A program made the translations under genes and the position numbers. The notes under the pieces are model-generated. The model was not told where the DNA came from, ran no database searches, and saw only the letters and a program-made list of their open reading frames with translations. A stretch of DNA of 64,000 nucleotides from Promethearchaeota archaeon (lineage in GTDB: Archaea; Asgardarchaeota; Lokiarchaeia; Sigyniarchaeales; SOKP01): NCBI GenBank assembly GCA_029838195.1, contig JALGVJ010000007.1, positions 79,260-143,259 of the forward strand, in the 5' to 3' direction. Shown piece by piece: positions 47,303 through 55,512 of the stretch (position 1 is its first letter; every line of letters begins with the position of its first letter).

Positions 47303-48115
47303 ATGATGGATTTAACAGAAGAACAAATAGAACGATATTCTCGACAAATCGTTTTAAAAGAAATGGGAGGCATCGGCCAAGAAAAGCTATTAAATTCGAA
47401 AATAGCATTAGTCGGGTTAGGCGCATTAGGTTCTCCCGCCGCGTACTATTTAGCCGCTACGGGCATCGGGAAATTAAAAATTATCGATTACGATAAAGTA
47501 GAACGATCAAATCTTCACCGTCAAATTTTACATTTTACAGAAAACATTAATGAGAAAAAAACTCTTAGTGCTTCAAAAAAGCTAAAAAAATTAAATCCCG
47601 ATTGTGAAATTGAAATTGTGAATGAGCAATTATTGCCTCATAATGTAAAAGAAATCATCAAGGAGGCGGATTTCGTTATCGAGGGGTCTGATAATTTACC
47701 TACAAAAATGTTAATTAATGATGCATGCGTGAATTTGAACAAACCATTCACGATCGCAGGGGTATTACGCTTTCATGGCCAGATAATGACAGTGGTACCC
47801 GAAAGAAAAACAAGTTGTTATAGATGCGTGTTTGGAGATATATCGGGAGACAATTTCGGTTTATCATGTTCTCAAGCAGGAGTTATTGGATTAGTACCGG
47901 CAATCCTTGGAAGCATAGAAGCTATGGAAGCTATTAAATATCTCTTGGATATCGGAGATCTAATCATAAATAAAATTCTTTATGTGGATCTGTTAAAAGT
48001 AAGCTTTAATTTTATTGATATTTATCGAAACGATAATTGTATTGCGTGTGGTATTAAAGCCAAAGATCTAGTTTCAATTAAAAATTATGGATTTGATGAA
48101 GCATGCCGGTTATAA
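47303..48115 (+). CDS. E1-like adenylyltransferase of the ThiF/MoeB/HesA family
   Basis: Activates the C-terminal Gly of a MoaD/ThiS-type carrier by adenylation. The 270 residues contain ALVGLGALGSPAAYYLA (ATP-binding loop), the Arg finger region RQIVLKEM near the start, IIDYDKVERSNLHRQ and the zinc-binding pairs CYRC (about 173) and CIAC (about 253). The probable partner is the MoaD-like protein encoded 2.3 kb downstream. The gene overlaps tusA by 13 bases, which ties it to sulfur transfer. Whether it serves molybdopterin/tungstopterin, thiamine or another product is not decided by sequence. Confidence 0.92.
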   Translation: MMDLTEEQIERYSRQIVLKEMGGIGQEKLLNSKIALVGLGALGSPAAYYLAATGIGKLKIIDYDKVERSNLHRQILHFTENINEKKTLSASKKLKKLNPDCEIEIVNEQLLPHNVKEIIKEADFVIEGSDNLPTKMLINDACVNLNKPFTIAGVLRFHGQIMTVVPERKTSCYRCVFGDISGDNFGLSCSQAGVIGLVPAILGSIEAMEAIKYLLDIGDLIINKILYVDLLKVSFNFIDIYRNDNCIACGIKAKDLVSIKNYGFDEACRL

Positions 48116-48375
48116 AAGAAGAAATCGAAAAGGAATCAAGATCTAATAAGATAATCGATATTAGAGGAAAAATTTGCCCTTTAACATTTGTATACACGAA
48201 ACTTGCGTTAGAAAAGATGGAAAAAGGAGATATACTTGAAGTAATTCTCGATTTTCCCCCTGCTCTTAAAAATATACCAAATAGTTGCATGCGACAAGAT
48301 TTAGCAGAATTAATCGAAATAAAAAAACTAAATTCTGATGATAAGACTTGGAAATTAATTTTAAAAAAGCTTTAA
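48103..48375 (+). CDS. TusA/SirA-family sulfur carrier
   Basis: A 90-residue sulfurtransferase. The family motif is in DIRGKICPLTFVYTKLALE, with Cys27 the persulfide-carrying residue followed by PL as expected, and EVILDFPPALKNIP matches the second conserved strand. It overlaps the 3' end of the E1-like gene, implying translational coupling. In known systems TusA moves sulfur from a cysteine desulfurase such as IscS (encoded about 6 kb away) to tRNA or molybdopterin synthesis. Confidence 0.9.
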   Translation: MPVIKEEIEKESRSNKIIDIRGKICPLTFVYTKLALEKMEKGDILEVILDFPPALKNIPNSCMRQDLAELIEIKKLNSDDKTWKLILKKL

Positions 48376-48462
48376 TTCACGAGTATCAATAATTTGTAAT
48401 CAATCCATTTTTATACATCATGAAATTACTAAAAATAATAATTAGAAGAAGAAGGTGAAATA

Positions 48463-49299
48463 ATGCCAGAATTCGTGCATTGTTTAAAATGTGGTTCGAG
48501 ATTAGGAGAAAAAGAACAAGAATACATGACCTATTGTTCTGAATGCGTCTTGAATTTGAATTTTCAAGTCACGGATTTAGATATGAGCAGAATGAGTGAA
48601 AATTTGCAAAAAATTTTGGACTTCTTCATCTCGGATGTGAACTCCGCATTTAACAAGGATCCAGCAGCTATTTCTTTATTGGAAGTGCTAACGTGCTATC
48701 CGGGAATAAAAGCTGTTCTTATCTATCGCATTAGCCATTTTTTTTGGGAGCTCGGGATGCCCTTTATTCCCCGATATCTTTCCGAAATTGCTCGAGAAAT
48801 GACGGGTATAGAGATTCATCCTGGAGCTAAAATAGGGCATGATTTTTTTATCGATCACGGGGGAGGAGTTGTGATTGGTGAAACTGCTGAAATCGGGGAT
48901 AACGTGACTCTTTATCAAGGAGTGGTTTTGGGAGGCGTGACCACGAAACGAGTGAAAAGGCATCCTACTTTGGGAAACAACATCGTTGTAGGAACGGGAG
49001 CGAAAATTTTAGGCCCGGTGAAGATTGGAGATAATGTTAAGATCGGGGCAAACTCTGTGGTGGTAAAGGACATCCCTCCAAACTCCGTGGTCGTGGGTGT
49101 GCCTGGTAAAATAATTTCAAGAAAGGGGGAAAAAATAAGCAGGATAGATTTATCTCACGGAGATTTGCCCGATCCTTTAGCAATTACGCTTTCTAAAATA
49201 AATGAGCGATTAGAATTCTTAGAAAACAAGATTTTAAAGGAAAAAAGGACAAAAGATGAAATAGAAATTTATTATGGGTTGGATGGGGAAGGGATTTAA
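48463..49299 (+). CDS. cysE: Serine O-acetyltransferase with N-terminal zinc ribbon
   Basis: Makes O-acetylserine from serine and acetyl-CoA. The C-terminal two thirds are classic CysE: helical part ending [19 protein letters not shown], then the left-handed beta-helix starting [10 protein letters not shown] with catalytic [28 protein letters not shown] and ending [10 protein letters not shown]. The first 35 residues (Cys7, Cys10, Cys25, Cys28) form a zinc-ribbon-like extension not usual in CysE. GGTGA precedes the ATG by five bases. It is followed by cysK at 49 bases, so the pair forms the two-step cysteine pathway. Confidence 0.93.
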   Translation: MPEFVHCLKCGSRLGEKEQEYMTYCSECVLNLNFQVTDLDMSRMSENLQKILDFFISDVNSAFNKDPAAISLLEVLTCYPGIKAVLIYRISHFFWELGMPFIPRYLSEIAREMTGIEIHPGAKIGHDFFIDHGGGVVIGETAEIGDNVTLYQGVVLGGVTTKRVKRHPTLGNNIVVGTGAKILGPVKIGDNVKIGANSVVVKDIPPNSVVVGVPGKIISRKGEKISRIDLSHGDLPDPLAITLSKINERLEFLENKILKEKRTKDEIEIYYGLDGEGI

Positions 49300-49348
49300 C
49301 TATTTAATAAAAAACAAAAAAGAATTAAAGAGGAGGTAAAAAATAGGA

Positions 49349-50272
49349 ATGATTTTTAATAATATTATTAAAACAATTGGAAAGACCCCTTTAGTTAAAC
49401 TCAATAGAGTTGCAGAAGGGCTTAAACCTAATATTTTCGTAAAATTAGAATGTTTCAATCCAGGAGGCAGTGTAAAAGATAGGATCTGCATGTCAATGAT
49501 TGAAGCAGCGGAACGAGAAGGTATTATTAATGAAAATACTACAATCGTGGAGCCTACTTCAGGTAATACCGGAATTGGACTTGCCATGGTCTGCGCGGCA
49601 AAAGGGTATCGATTAATTTTAACCATGCCTGATAGCATGTCCATTGAACGACGAAGAATTTTAAAGGCCTATGGGGCAGAGTTAATTTTAACACCAGCTA
49701 GTGGGGGCATGAAAGTAGCTATTGCAAAAGCAGAAGAATTAGCCAAAGAAGAAAATAATGTGTTTATTCCTCAGCAATTTAAAAATAAAAATAATCCGGA
49801 AATTCATAGAAAAACCACCGCAGAAGAAATAATTAAGGATTTAGATGGAAAGGTAGATGGATTTGTAGCGGGAGTTGGCACGGGAGGCACCGTTACAGGG
49901 GTTGGGGAAATCTTAAAGCAAAAAGTTGGCCCCCATGTTAAAATTTACGCTGTAGAACCGGAGGATTCTCCTGTTTTATCCGGTGGCAGTCCAAATCCAC
50001 ACAAAATACAAGGGATTGGAGCAGGATTTATTCCAGATGTATTAAACACGCGAATCTATGATAAGGTGATTAAAGTGAAATATGAAAATGCAATTGAAAC
50101 GTCTCGAAAATTAGCTAAACAGGAAGGAATTTTCGTGGGAATATCTTCTGGTGCAGCTGCGTGGGCAGGATTAAATGTTGCAGCAAAAGAGCTTCAAGAG
50201 GGACAGAATCTCGTAATACTTTTACCCGATACAGGCGAGCGTTATCTATCAACGGAATTATTTGAAGCGTGA
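49349..50272 (+). CDS. cysK: O-acetylserine sulfhydrylase (cysteine synthase)
   Basis: PLP enzyme replacing the acetyl group of O-acetylserine with sulfide. Lys43 in NPGGSVKDR binds [15 protein letters not shown] is the substrate loop, [11 protein letters not shown] binds the phosphate, and [10 protein letters not shown] is near the C-terminus. The length of 307 residues fits CysK. An SD-like GGAGGT lies 11 bases before ATG. Together with cysE it allows de novo cysteine synthesis, feeding the IscS cysteine desulfurase of the same block. Confidence 0.95.
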   Translation: MIFNNIIKTIGKTPLVKLNRVAEGLKPNIFVKLECFNPGGSVKDRICMSMIEAAEREGIINENTTIVEPTSGNTGIGLAMVCAAKGYRLILTMPDSMSIERRRILKAYGAELILTPASGGMKVAIAKAEELAKEENNVFIPQQFKNKNNPEIHRKTTAEEIIKDLDGKVDGFVAGVGTGGTVTGVGEILKQKVGPHVKIYAVEPEDSPVLSGGSPNPHKIQGIGAGFIPDVLNTRIYDKVIKVKYENAIETSRKLAKQEGIFVGISSGAAAWAGLNVAAKELQEGQNLVILLPDTGERYLSTELFEA

Positions 50273-50344
50273 ATGATAATGATTACCGGTAAGTTAAAAC
50301 AAGGAGTAGATTTTATAATTAGAGGGGGACTTATTAAAAAAAGT

Positions 50345-50635
50345 TTAACCTCCCGCAATTGCCGGAAGTAAGGTAATTTCATCATTTTCATTTACTCGTT
50401 TAGAAATATCAGAGAGATTTCGAAGATCTTTTCCATTAACACTAAATAAAATGTATTTATTAATGATTTCATCGGGATTTTCTATTTTATTTTTTAAATT
50501 TTCTCTTAATTTTAGCTTGATATCCTTAATTATGTCTTCAATAGTAGAAGTGGAGGGAACTTCCATCGCCATTTCTTCTTTTCCCATGAAATCCGCCAAA
50601 ATGGAAAGAAAATTTATTTTTATTTTTATTTTCAT
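50345..50635 (-). CDS. MoaD/ThiS-family sulfur carrier protein
   Basis: Beta-grasp protein ending in the functional Gly-Gly (LLPAIAGG), which is adenylated by an E1-like enzyme and thiocarboxylated. The pattern IKINFLSILADFMGKEEMAM, VNGKDL and NENDEITLLPAIAGG is typical of MoaD. The start is placed at ATG 50635, nine bases after AAGGAG; an upstream ATG at 50662 lacks support, and that at 50641 is too close. The N-terminus repeats Lys-Ile through AAAATA units. It is divergent from the substrate-binding-fold gene. The likely partner is the E1-like protein at 47.3 kb. Confidence 0.88.
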   Translation of the reverse strand: MKIKIKINFLSILADFMGKEEMAMEVPSTSTIEDIIKDIKLKLRENLKNKIENPDEIINKYILFSVNGKDLRNLSDISKRVNENDEITLLPAIAGG

Positions 50636-50763
50636 TTTCATCCTCTCCTTTTCATTGTTCATTTTCTACGACCATTCCATGCATCTAAATAAATTTTTAC
50701 TTATTAACGATTATGAATATAAATTTTAATAATAAAAGAAAATTTATCATATCTTAAATAAGC

Positions 50764-51723
50764 ATGAGGGAGGAAATCATTAGAAAACAAAAATTAAAGA
50801 TTGGACATTTATCCACGGCATATCATTCAAATTTTATTATTATGGGATCTGATGATTTAGAACAGGATTTACAAATCCCTATTAGTTGGCACTTGTTCGG
50901 CACGGGACCTGAAATGATGGATGCTTTTCGCAAGGGAGAATTAGATGCGGGATATATTGGTTTAACGCCGGCTGCAATAGGGATTGCCCATGGAATACCC
51001 ATCCAATGCGTTGCGGGAGGGCACGTGGAAGGTACAGTCATGACTGGATTAAAAAAATATCAAGGGATTCAAGATTTTTCGGGCGATCTTTATTCTGTAT
51101 TCAATCAATTCATTGGAAAAACCATTGGAGTCACATCCAAGGGCTCCATTCATGAGGTGATATTAAATTATTATTTAGACCGCTTCGAATTAAAGGATAA
51201 AATTAAAATTCAATATTATTCACAAGCTGAATATATTGCCTTGGATTTGAAAAAGGGAATTATAGAAGGTGGAGTGGGTACGCCTTCATTAGCAATTTTT
51301 GCCTCTACGATATTAGATTCTCATCTAATAATTCCGCCTAAGTATCTTTGGAAGTATAATCCAAGTTATGGCGTGTTTTTCCATGAAGAAATTATTCAAA
51401 ATTATCCTTTCCTCGTTAATGCATTTTTAAAACTTCATAAACAAGCTTGTTACATGTTGAGAAATGATAGAGAGAGAGCTGCAGAGTTGATTTCTAATTC
51501 CTTTAAGATTTTAGATAAAGCTTATATCATGAGGATTTTAAATGTATCTCCTAAGTATTGCATTGCCTTTCCCGAAGAATTTATAGATTCCACGATGAAA
51601 TTGGTCAAGGTGTTAAAAATTTTGGGGTACATGAACAAGGAATTGAAATTAGAGGATATTTTTAATTTTTCCTTCATGGAAGAAGTCCATCCTGAAGAAG
51701 CCCATTATGATCAAATGACTTAG
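50764..51723 (+). CDS. Cytosolic substrate-binding-fold protein (NMT1/SsuA type), orphan
   Basis: A 319-residue protein of the periplasmic-binding type II fold related to NitT/TauT-type solute binding proteins (LKIGHLSTAYHSNF, FGTGPEMMDAFRKGELDAGY, GIPIQCVAGGH, GKTIGVTSKGSIHEVILNYY). It has no signal peptide or lipobox, and no ABC permease or ATPase gene is near, so it may be an enzyme or sensor using this fold, as THI5 and MqnA do. ATG 50764 is given, but GGGAGG (50768-50773) lies inside the first codons, five bases before an in-frame ATT at 50779, a likely true start. Its stop overlaps that of nadA. Confidence 0.72.
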   Translation: MREEIIRKQKLKIGHLSTAYHSNFIIMGSDDLEQDLQIPISWHLFGTGPEMMDAFRKGELDAGYIGLTPAAIGIAHGIPIQCVAGGHVEGTVMTGLKKYQGIQDFSGDLYSVFNQFIGKTIGVTSKGSIHEVILNYYLDRFELKDKIKIQYYSQAEYIALDLKKGIIEGGVGTPSLAIFASTILDSHLIIPPKYLWKYNPSYGVFFHEEIIQNYPFLVNAFLKLHKQACYMLRNDRERAAELISNSFKILDKAYIMRILNVSPKYCIAFPEEFIDSTMKLVKVLKILGYMNKELKLEDIFNFSFMEEVHPEEAHYDQMT

Positions 51724-52664
51724 GATAATTCTAACATTTTACTAATTGGTAAAATTGCTCTCTCGGCAATCTCATGAGGTACTTTTACTTCAAAATTATT
51801 ATCATCAAGATGTTCTAACACGTATTTTATTAATTCAATGGTATGCTTTTTCATGTTGTAACAAATCATTTTTTTCTGGGCTAAGTAAAATTTTTTCTCG
51901 GGAAAATCTAAAGCTAATCTTTCTAAAAGTCCCTTTTCTGTTCCCACAATAAATTCATTAACATTATTTGGATTTTTTTTAACATGAGCGTACATTTGGG
52001 AAGTAGAACCTATAAAATCCGCAACCTCTCTTACTTCCCTGATGCATTCGGGATGTACAATGAGTTCGGCGTTAGGATGCTCGCTTTTAATTTGCTCAAC
52101 ATCTTTTTTAGTTAAAACCGAATGAACAATACAATGGCCATTTTCCGGCATCTTAATTAATTTTACGCCTAATTGTTGTTCTACATGATCGGCTAAATTT
52201 GCATCGGGTCCAAAGAGAACCGTATCAGTATTATATTCCTTCATTACTTTTTCGACTATTCTTGTTGAATTTGAAGATGTACAGCATACATCCGATTCGG
52301 CTTTTACCGCAGCAGTACTATTCACGTACGTGACGACGGGAATGCCGGGATGTTTTTGCTTATATTCTCTTACCATTTCTGCTGTCAAGAATGCTGCCAT
52401 TGGACAGCACGATTCGGGATTCGGAATTAACACTTTCTTCTCTTGATTTAAGATTGATGCCGTCTCTGCCATGAAATCTACTCCAGCAAATAAAATATGT
52501 GGAGTATTTGAGCGTTCCTTTGCTGTACGAGCTAATCCCAGAGAATCGCCAATGTAATCGGCTATTTCTTGAATTTCAATTCTTTGATAATAATGCGCCA
52601 AAATCGTGATATTTTTTTCATTTTTTAAAGATAAAATCTCTTCTTGAATCTGACTAAATGTCAT
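51720..52664 (-). CDS. nadA: Quinolinate synthase A (4Fe-4S)
   Basis: Condenses iminoaspartate with dihydroxyacetone phosphate in NAD synthesis. The 314-residue protein shows ILAHYYQRIEIQEIADYIGD, FAGVDFMAETA, SDVCCTSSNS, VHPECIREV and MICYNMKKHT, which supply the three Cys ligands of the 4Fe-4S cluster. It overlaps the convergent gene by four bases. Its cluster depends on the iron-sulfur machinery 1.5-3 kb downstream. No nadB or nadC is seen in the window. Confidence 0.95.
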   Translation of the reverse strand: MTFSQIQEEILSLKNEKNITILAHYYQRIEIQEIADYIGDSLGLARTAKERSNTPHILFAGVDFMAETASILNQEKKVLIPNPESCCPMAAFLTAEMVREYKQKHPGIPVVTYVNSTAAVKAESDVCCTSSNSTRIVEKVMKEYNTDTVLFGPDANLADHVEQQLGVKLIKMPENGHCIVHSVLTKKDVEQIKSEHPNAELIVHPECIREVREVADFIGSTSQMYAHVKKNPNNVNEFIVGTEKGLLERLALDFPEKKFYLAQKKMICYNMKKHTIELIKYVLEHLDDNNFEVKVPHEIAERAILPISKMLELS

Positions 52665-52820
52665 GGGAATCCATTTTTTTATTTGATAGAAAATAAAAAC
52701 CTCTTTAATTTTGAAATATTTTATCCTTGTTAATTTTTCCTCTTAAATTAATGTATTGATGAGCAAGAATTTAATTATAAATCAAAATCACTTTTGTTTT
52801 TAAAAAAGAGAAAACGTCTA

Positions 52821-52837
52821 AAGAAAAAAATATAAAG
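52821..52837 (+). promoter_or_regulatory. BRE/TATA promoter of the Lrp-type regulator
   Basis: AAGAAAAAAATATAAAG, an A-rich BRE followed by TATAAAG, lies 88 bases before the ATG at 52925. A start near 52860 would leave a leader of about 65 bases containing GAGGAGGG at 52902-52909. Confidence 0.55.
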
Positions 52838-52924
52838 GTTCCGATGTTTTTATGAAACTCATGTAATGCTTCACTCATGAAAAGAAAGGGAAGAATTTAT
52901 TGAGGAGGGATTTTTTGAGTTTAT

Positions 52925-53488
52925 ATGGCTCTGGATAACATTGATAAACAAATAATAAGAGAATTGTTTAAAAACGGAAGAGAAAGCTTGACCACCATTA
53001 ATACAAGAATTTACAAGGACGAGAGTGAAACCATGAGTCACACGGGAGTAAAGAATCGGATAACCAAGTTAGAATCCGAAGAAATCTTAAAAGTTCAAGG
53101 AAATATAAATGTAGAGAAATTGAAGTATAAAGCTTGTTTCATTCTTTTAGAAATGAAAAATTATGAGGAAATTAAAAAAATCTTGAAAGAGTATTCCGAT
53201 TGTCCACGAGTTTTCTTATTGGCTCACGTTACAGGACAATATAATGTAATAATGGGGGTTATTGGTCAAAACATTGATGTATTACATCGTTATATTAATT
53301 ATTGTGGTCCTACTAATAAGGAAGGAATTTTACACTCCCAAATCATGTTTGTTTCCACTATAGAAACTCCTAAGTTTTTACCCATTAATTTATTTTGCGA
53401 TAAAAGTCAAGAAAATAAATGCGGAAATGTTTGCAAGGATTGTGAAGCGTTTCTTTCGGGAAATTGTGATGGCTGTGGAAATTTTTAG
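52925..53488 (+). CDS. Lrp/AsnC-family regulator with a cysteine-rich C-terminal tail
   Basis: Residues 1-60 form an Lrp-type helix-turn-helix (DNIDKQIIRELFKNGRES, then THTGVKNRITKLE-like SHTGVKNRITKLESE), and 65-150 a RAM-like ligand domain. The last 30 residues carry Cys158, 166, 170, 173, 181 and 184 (CGNVCKDC, CDGC), a spacing fit for an Fe-S cluster or zinc. The location between cysteine synthesis, NadA and iscSU suggests it senses iron-sulfur or cysteine status, which is an inference. GAGGAGGG lies 15 bases before ATG, rather far. Confidence 0.85.
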   Translation: MALDNIDKQIIRELFKNGRESLTTINTRIYKDESETMSHTGVKNRITKLESEEILKVQGNINVEKLKYKACFILLEMKNYEEIKKILKEYSDCPRVFLLAHVTGQYNVIMGVIGQNIDVLHRYINYCGPTNKEGILHSQIMFVSTIETPKFLPINLFCDKSQENKCGNVCKDCEAFLSGNCDGCGNF

Positions 53489-53509
53489 CTCATTTGTTCA
53501 AGTATTTTA

Positions 53510-53526
53510 AGATATATAAAATATCT
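53510..53526. promoter_or_regulatory. Inverted repeat downstream of the Lrp gene
   Basis: AGATAT-ATAAA-ATATCT is a perfect 6-5-6 inverted repeat containing a TATA-like core, 22 bases after the lrp stop. It may be an operator on a promoter of the following genes or a weak terminator. Confidence 0.35.
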
Positions 53527-53640
53527 CAATTTCGATGTTAATTAGAACACCATCGCTCAAATTTACATCTCATAGCTATCTTTAAAAAGAGAGTATCAGT
53601 TTGGAATGCATCTTTTTTTCTCAAGATCTCCCTTCGCGCG

Positions 53641-53659
53641 TAGTTTAAAATCTAAACTA
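53641..53659. promoter_or_regulatory. Inverted repeat upstream of the small winged-helix gene
   Basis: TAGTTTA-AAATC-TAAACTA is a perfect 7-5-7 inverted repeat. A related copy on the opposite strand (AGTTTAAATTTTAAATG) follows at about 53674-53690. The paired sites 115-165 bases ahead of a regulator gene look like operators, possibly for the winged-helix protein itself. Confidence 0.45.
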
Positions 53660-53756
53660 TTTCTTAAAAATCATTTAAAATTTAAACTTGAAGCCATATC
53701 ATTGTTTAAATAAAAGATAACCCAAAGTTTTTTAATATCCTCTTCTAATAATAATA

Positions 53757-54062
53757 TTGGGAGTTAGTTTTAAACAAGAACGGTTTCCATGGAGGAGAAT
53801 TAAAATTATTGTCAATGATTTTTATTCCATTCCGAATAAAGAATCAAAAAAGGAATTATTTTCTTTAACGCCCTCAAGTAAATTCATATTGTATCTCTTG
53901 AAACAATCAGGTCCGCTTTCCAGGCGAAAAATCGAGAGAAAAACGCTACTTCCTAAACGGACAATAGCATATTCTTTAAAAATTTTACAAGAAAAAGATT
54001 TTATCATTAAATATAAGGATGAAAAAGATAAGCGGAAAAGTATTTTCGAAGCTAAAATATGA
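53757..54062 (+). CDS. Small MarR/ArsR-like winged-helix regulator ahead of iscSU
   Basis: Residues about 40-95 form a winged helix: SSKFILYLLKQSGPLSRRKI, then LPKRTIAYSLKILQEKDFI and a charged wing. The given frame opens at TTG 53757, which has no ribosome-binding site. GGAGGAG at 53791-53797 lies seven bases before an in-frame ATT at 53805, and I consider that the likelier start, giving about 86 residues. No Cys is present, so it would not itself hold an Fe-S cluster. It precedes iscS by 143 bases and may regulate the iscSU pair. Confidence 0.65.
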   Translation: MGVSFKQERFPWRRIKIIVNDFYSIPNKESKKELFSLTPSSKFILYLLKQSGPLSRRKIERKTLLPKRTIAYSLKILQEKDFIIKYKDEKDKRKSIFEAKI

Positions 54063-54205
54063 TCTCACGCGCCAAAATTAATGATAATTAATCTCACGCT
54101 TGACTAATTAATCTTGGAAATTATAAATTATAATAAAAAAATAAATAATTAGCATGAAAATTTGTATATATTATAAAAACGTAAAAAAATGGAAAAGAAG
54201 AGGGC

Positions 54206-55447
54206 ATGAATGAAAAAAAATATGTGTATTTAGATTATGCGGCGACTACCCCCATGGATCCACGAGTCGTAGAAGAAATAAATAAACATTTCACGAATAC
54301 GTATGGAAATCCCTCATCCTTACATTATATTGGACAAAAGGCTTCTAAAGTTTTAGAAGATTCGAGAGCAATGGTTGCTTCCTTAATAAATGCACGCCCA
54401 GAAGAGATCATTTTCACGTCATCTGGTACAGAATCCGATAATTTAGCAATTAAGGGAGTTGCTTATAAAAATAAAAAAAAAGGGAACCATATTATTACAT
54501 CGGCAATTGAGCACCATGCTGTGCTCGAGCCGTGCAAGCGGCTTGAAAAAGAAGGATATGAAATTACATATCTTCCTGTAGATAGAACAGGATTAATAAA
54601 TTTAAACGAGCTAGAAAATGCGATTACGGATAAAACCATTTTAATTAGCATCATGTTCGCCAATAATGAAATTGGGACAATCGAACCTATCAAAGAGATT
54701 GGAGAAATTGCCAAATCTCATGATGTTTTTTTCCACACGGATGCCGTACAAGCTTTTGCAAAGATCCCCCTTGATGTCCAAGAAATGAATATTGATCTTT
54801 TATCCGCTAGTTCTCACAAAATTTATGGGCCAAAAGGAGTAGGTATGCTCTATATTCGAGATGGGGGAAAAGGAAAAAAAGGCGGGAAATATATTGAGCC
54901 ACTCATGGAAGGGGGAGGGCATGAAAATAAAATGCGCCCGAGTACAGAAAACGTTCCTGGAATCGCCGGTTTTGCTAAAGCTGTAGAAATTGCGAAAAAT
55001 GAATTGCACATAGAAGCTGAAAGATTAACTAAATTAAGGGATAAAATCATTAACACGATAACTACAAATATAGAACATTGTTATCTCAATGGACATCGTA
55101 CTAAACGGCTTCCGAATAACGTCAATTTAGGATTTAATTTCATTGAAGGAGAATCCATACTCCTTAGCTTGGACGCCGAATATATTGGAGTATCTACCGG
55201 TTCTGCATGTTCCTCAAAATCTCTTGAACCCTCTCATGTACTCTTAGCAATAGGCTTGGATCCGCAAGAAGCTCATGGGTCTTTAAGAGTAACGTTAGGG
55301 CGTTTTACGACTGAAGAAGAAGTTGAATATTTCTTAGAAAAATTGCCACCAATCATTGAAAGATTAAGAGAGGTATCACCGCTTGGGGTAAAGAAAAAAT
55401 TGAACGCACGTAATCAAAATGAAACCCATCTTTCTAAATATGGTTAA
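54206..55447 (+). CDS. iscS: Cysteine desulfurase (IscS/NifS)
   Basis: PLP enzyme converting cysteine to alanine and enzyme-bound persulfide. YLDYAATTPMDPRVV opens the protein, SGTESDNLAIKG follows, PLP-binding Lys205 is in SSHKIYGPKGVG, and the catalytic Cys335 is in STGSACSSKSLEPSHV on the long flexible loop of the IscS type. The length of 413 residues fits. IscU follows 65 bases downstream. It likely supplies sulfur for Fe-S clusters and, through TusA, for pterin or tRNA thiolation. GAAGAGGG precedes ATG closely. Confidence 0.96.
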   Translation: MNEKKYVYLDYAATTPMDPRVVEEINKHFTNTYGNPSSLHYIGQKASKVLEDSRAMVASLINARPEEIIFTSSGTESDNLAIKGVAYKNKKKGNHIITSAIEHHAVLEPCKRLEKEGYEITYLPVDRTGLINLNELENAITDKTILISIMFANNEIGTIEPIKEIGEIAKSHDVFFHTDAVQAFAKIPLDVQEMNIDLLSASSHKIYGPKGVGMLYIRDGGKGKKGGKYIEPLMEGGGHENKMRPSTENVPGIAGFAKAVEIAKNELHIEAERLTKLRDKIINTITTNIEHCYLNGHRTKRLPNNVNLGFNFIEGESILLSLDAEYIGVSTGSACSSKSLEPSHVLLAIGLDPQEAHGSLRVTLGRFTTEEEVEYFLEKLPPIIERLREVSPLGVKKKLNARNQNETHLSKYG

Positions 55448-55512
55448 TATGAGCTTAAAACATGTAATAGAATGGAATAAATTGAATAATAATAACAATG
55501 AGATGATGAGAT

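Noticed and set aside
54063..54205. Short ATTAAT dyads and a repeated ATCTCACGC as operators for iscS
   Set aside because: In DNA this AT-rich such matches are expected by chance, and they show no clear placement relative to a TATA box.
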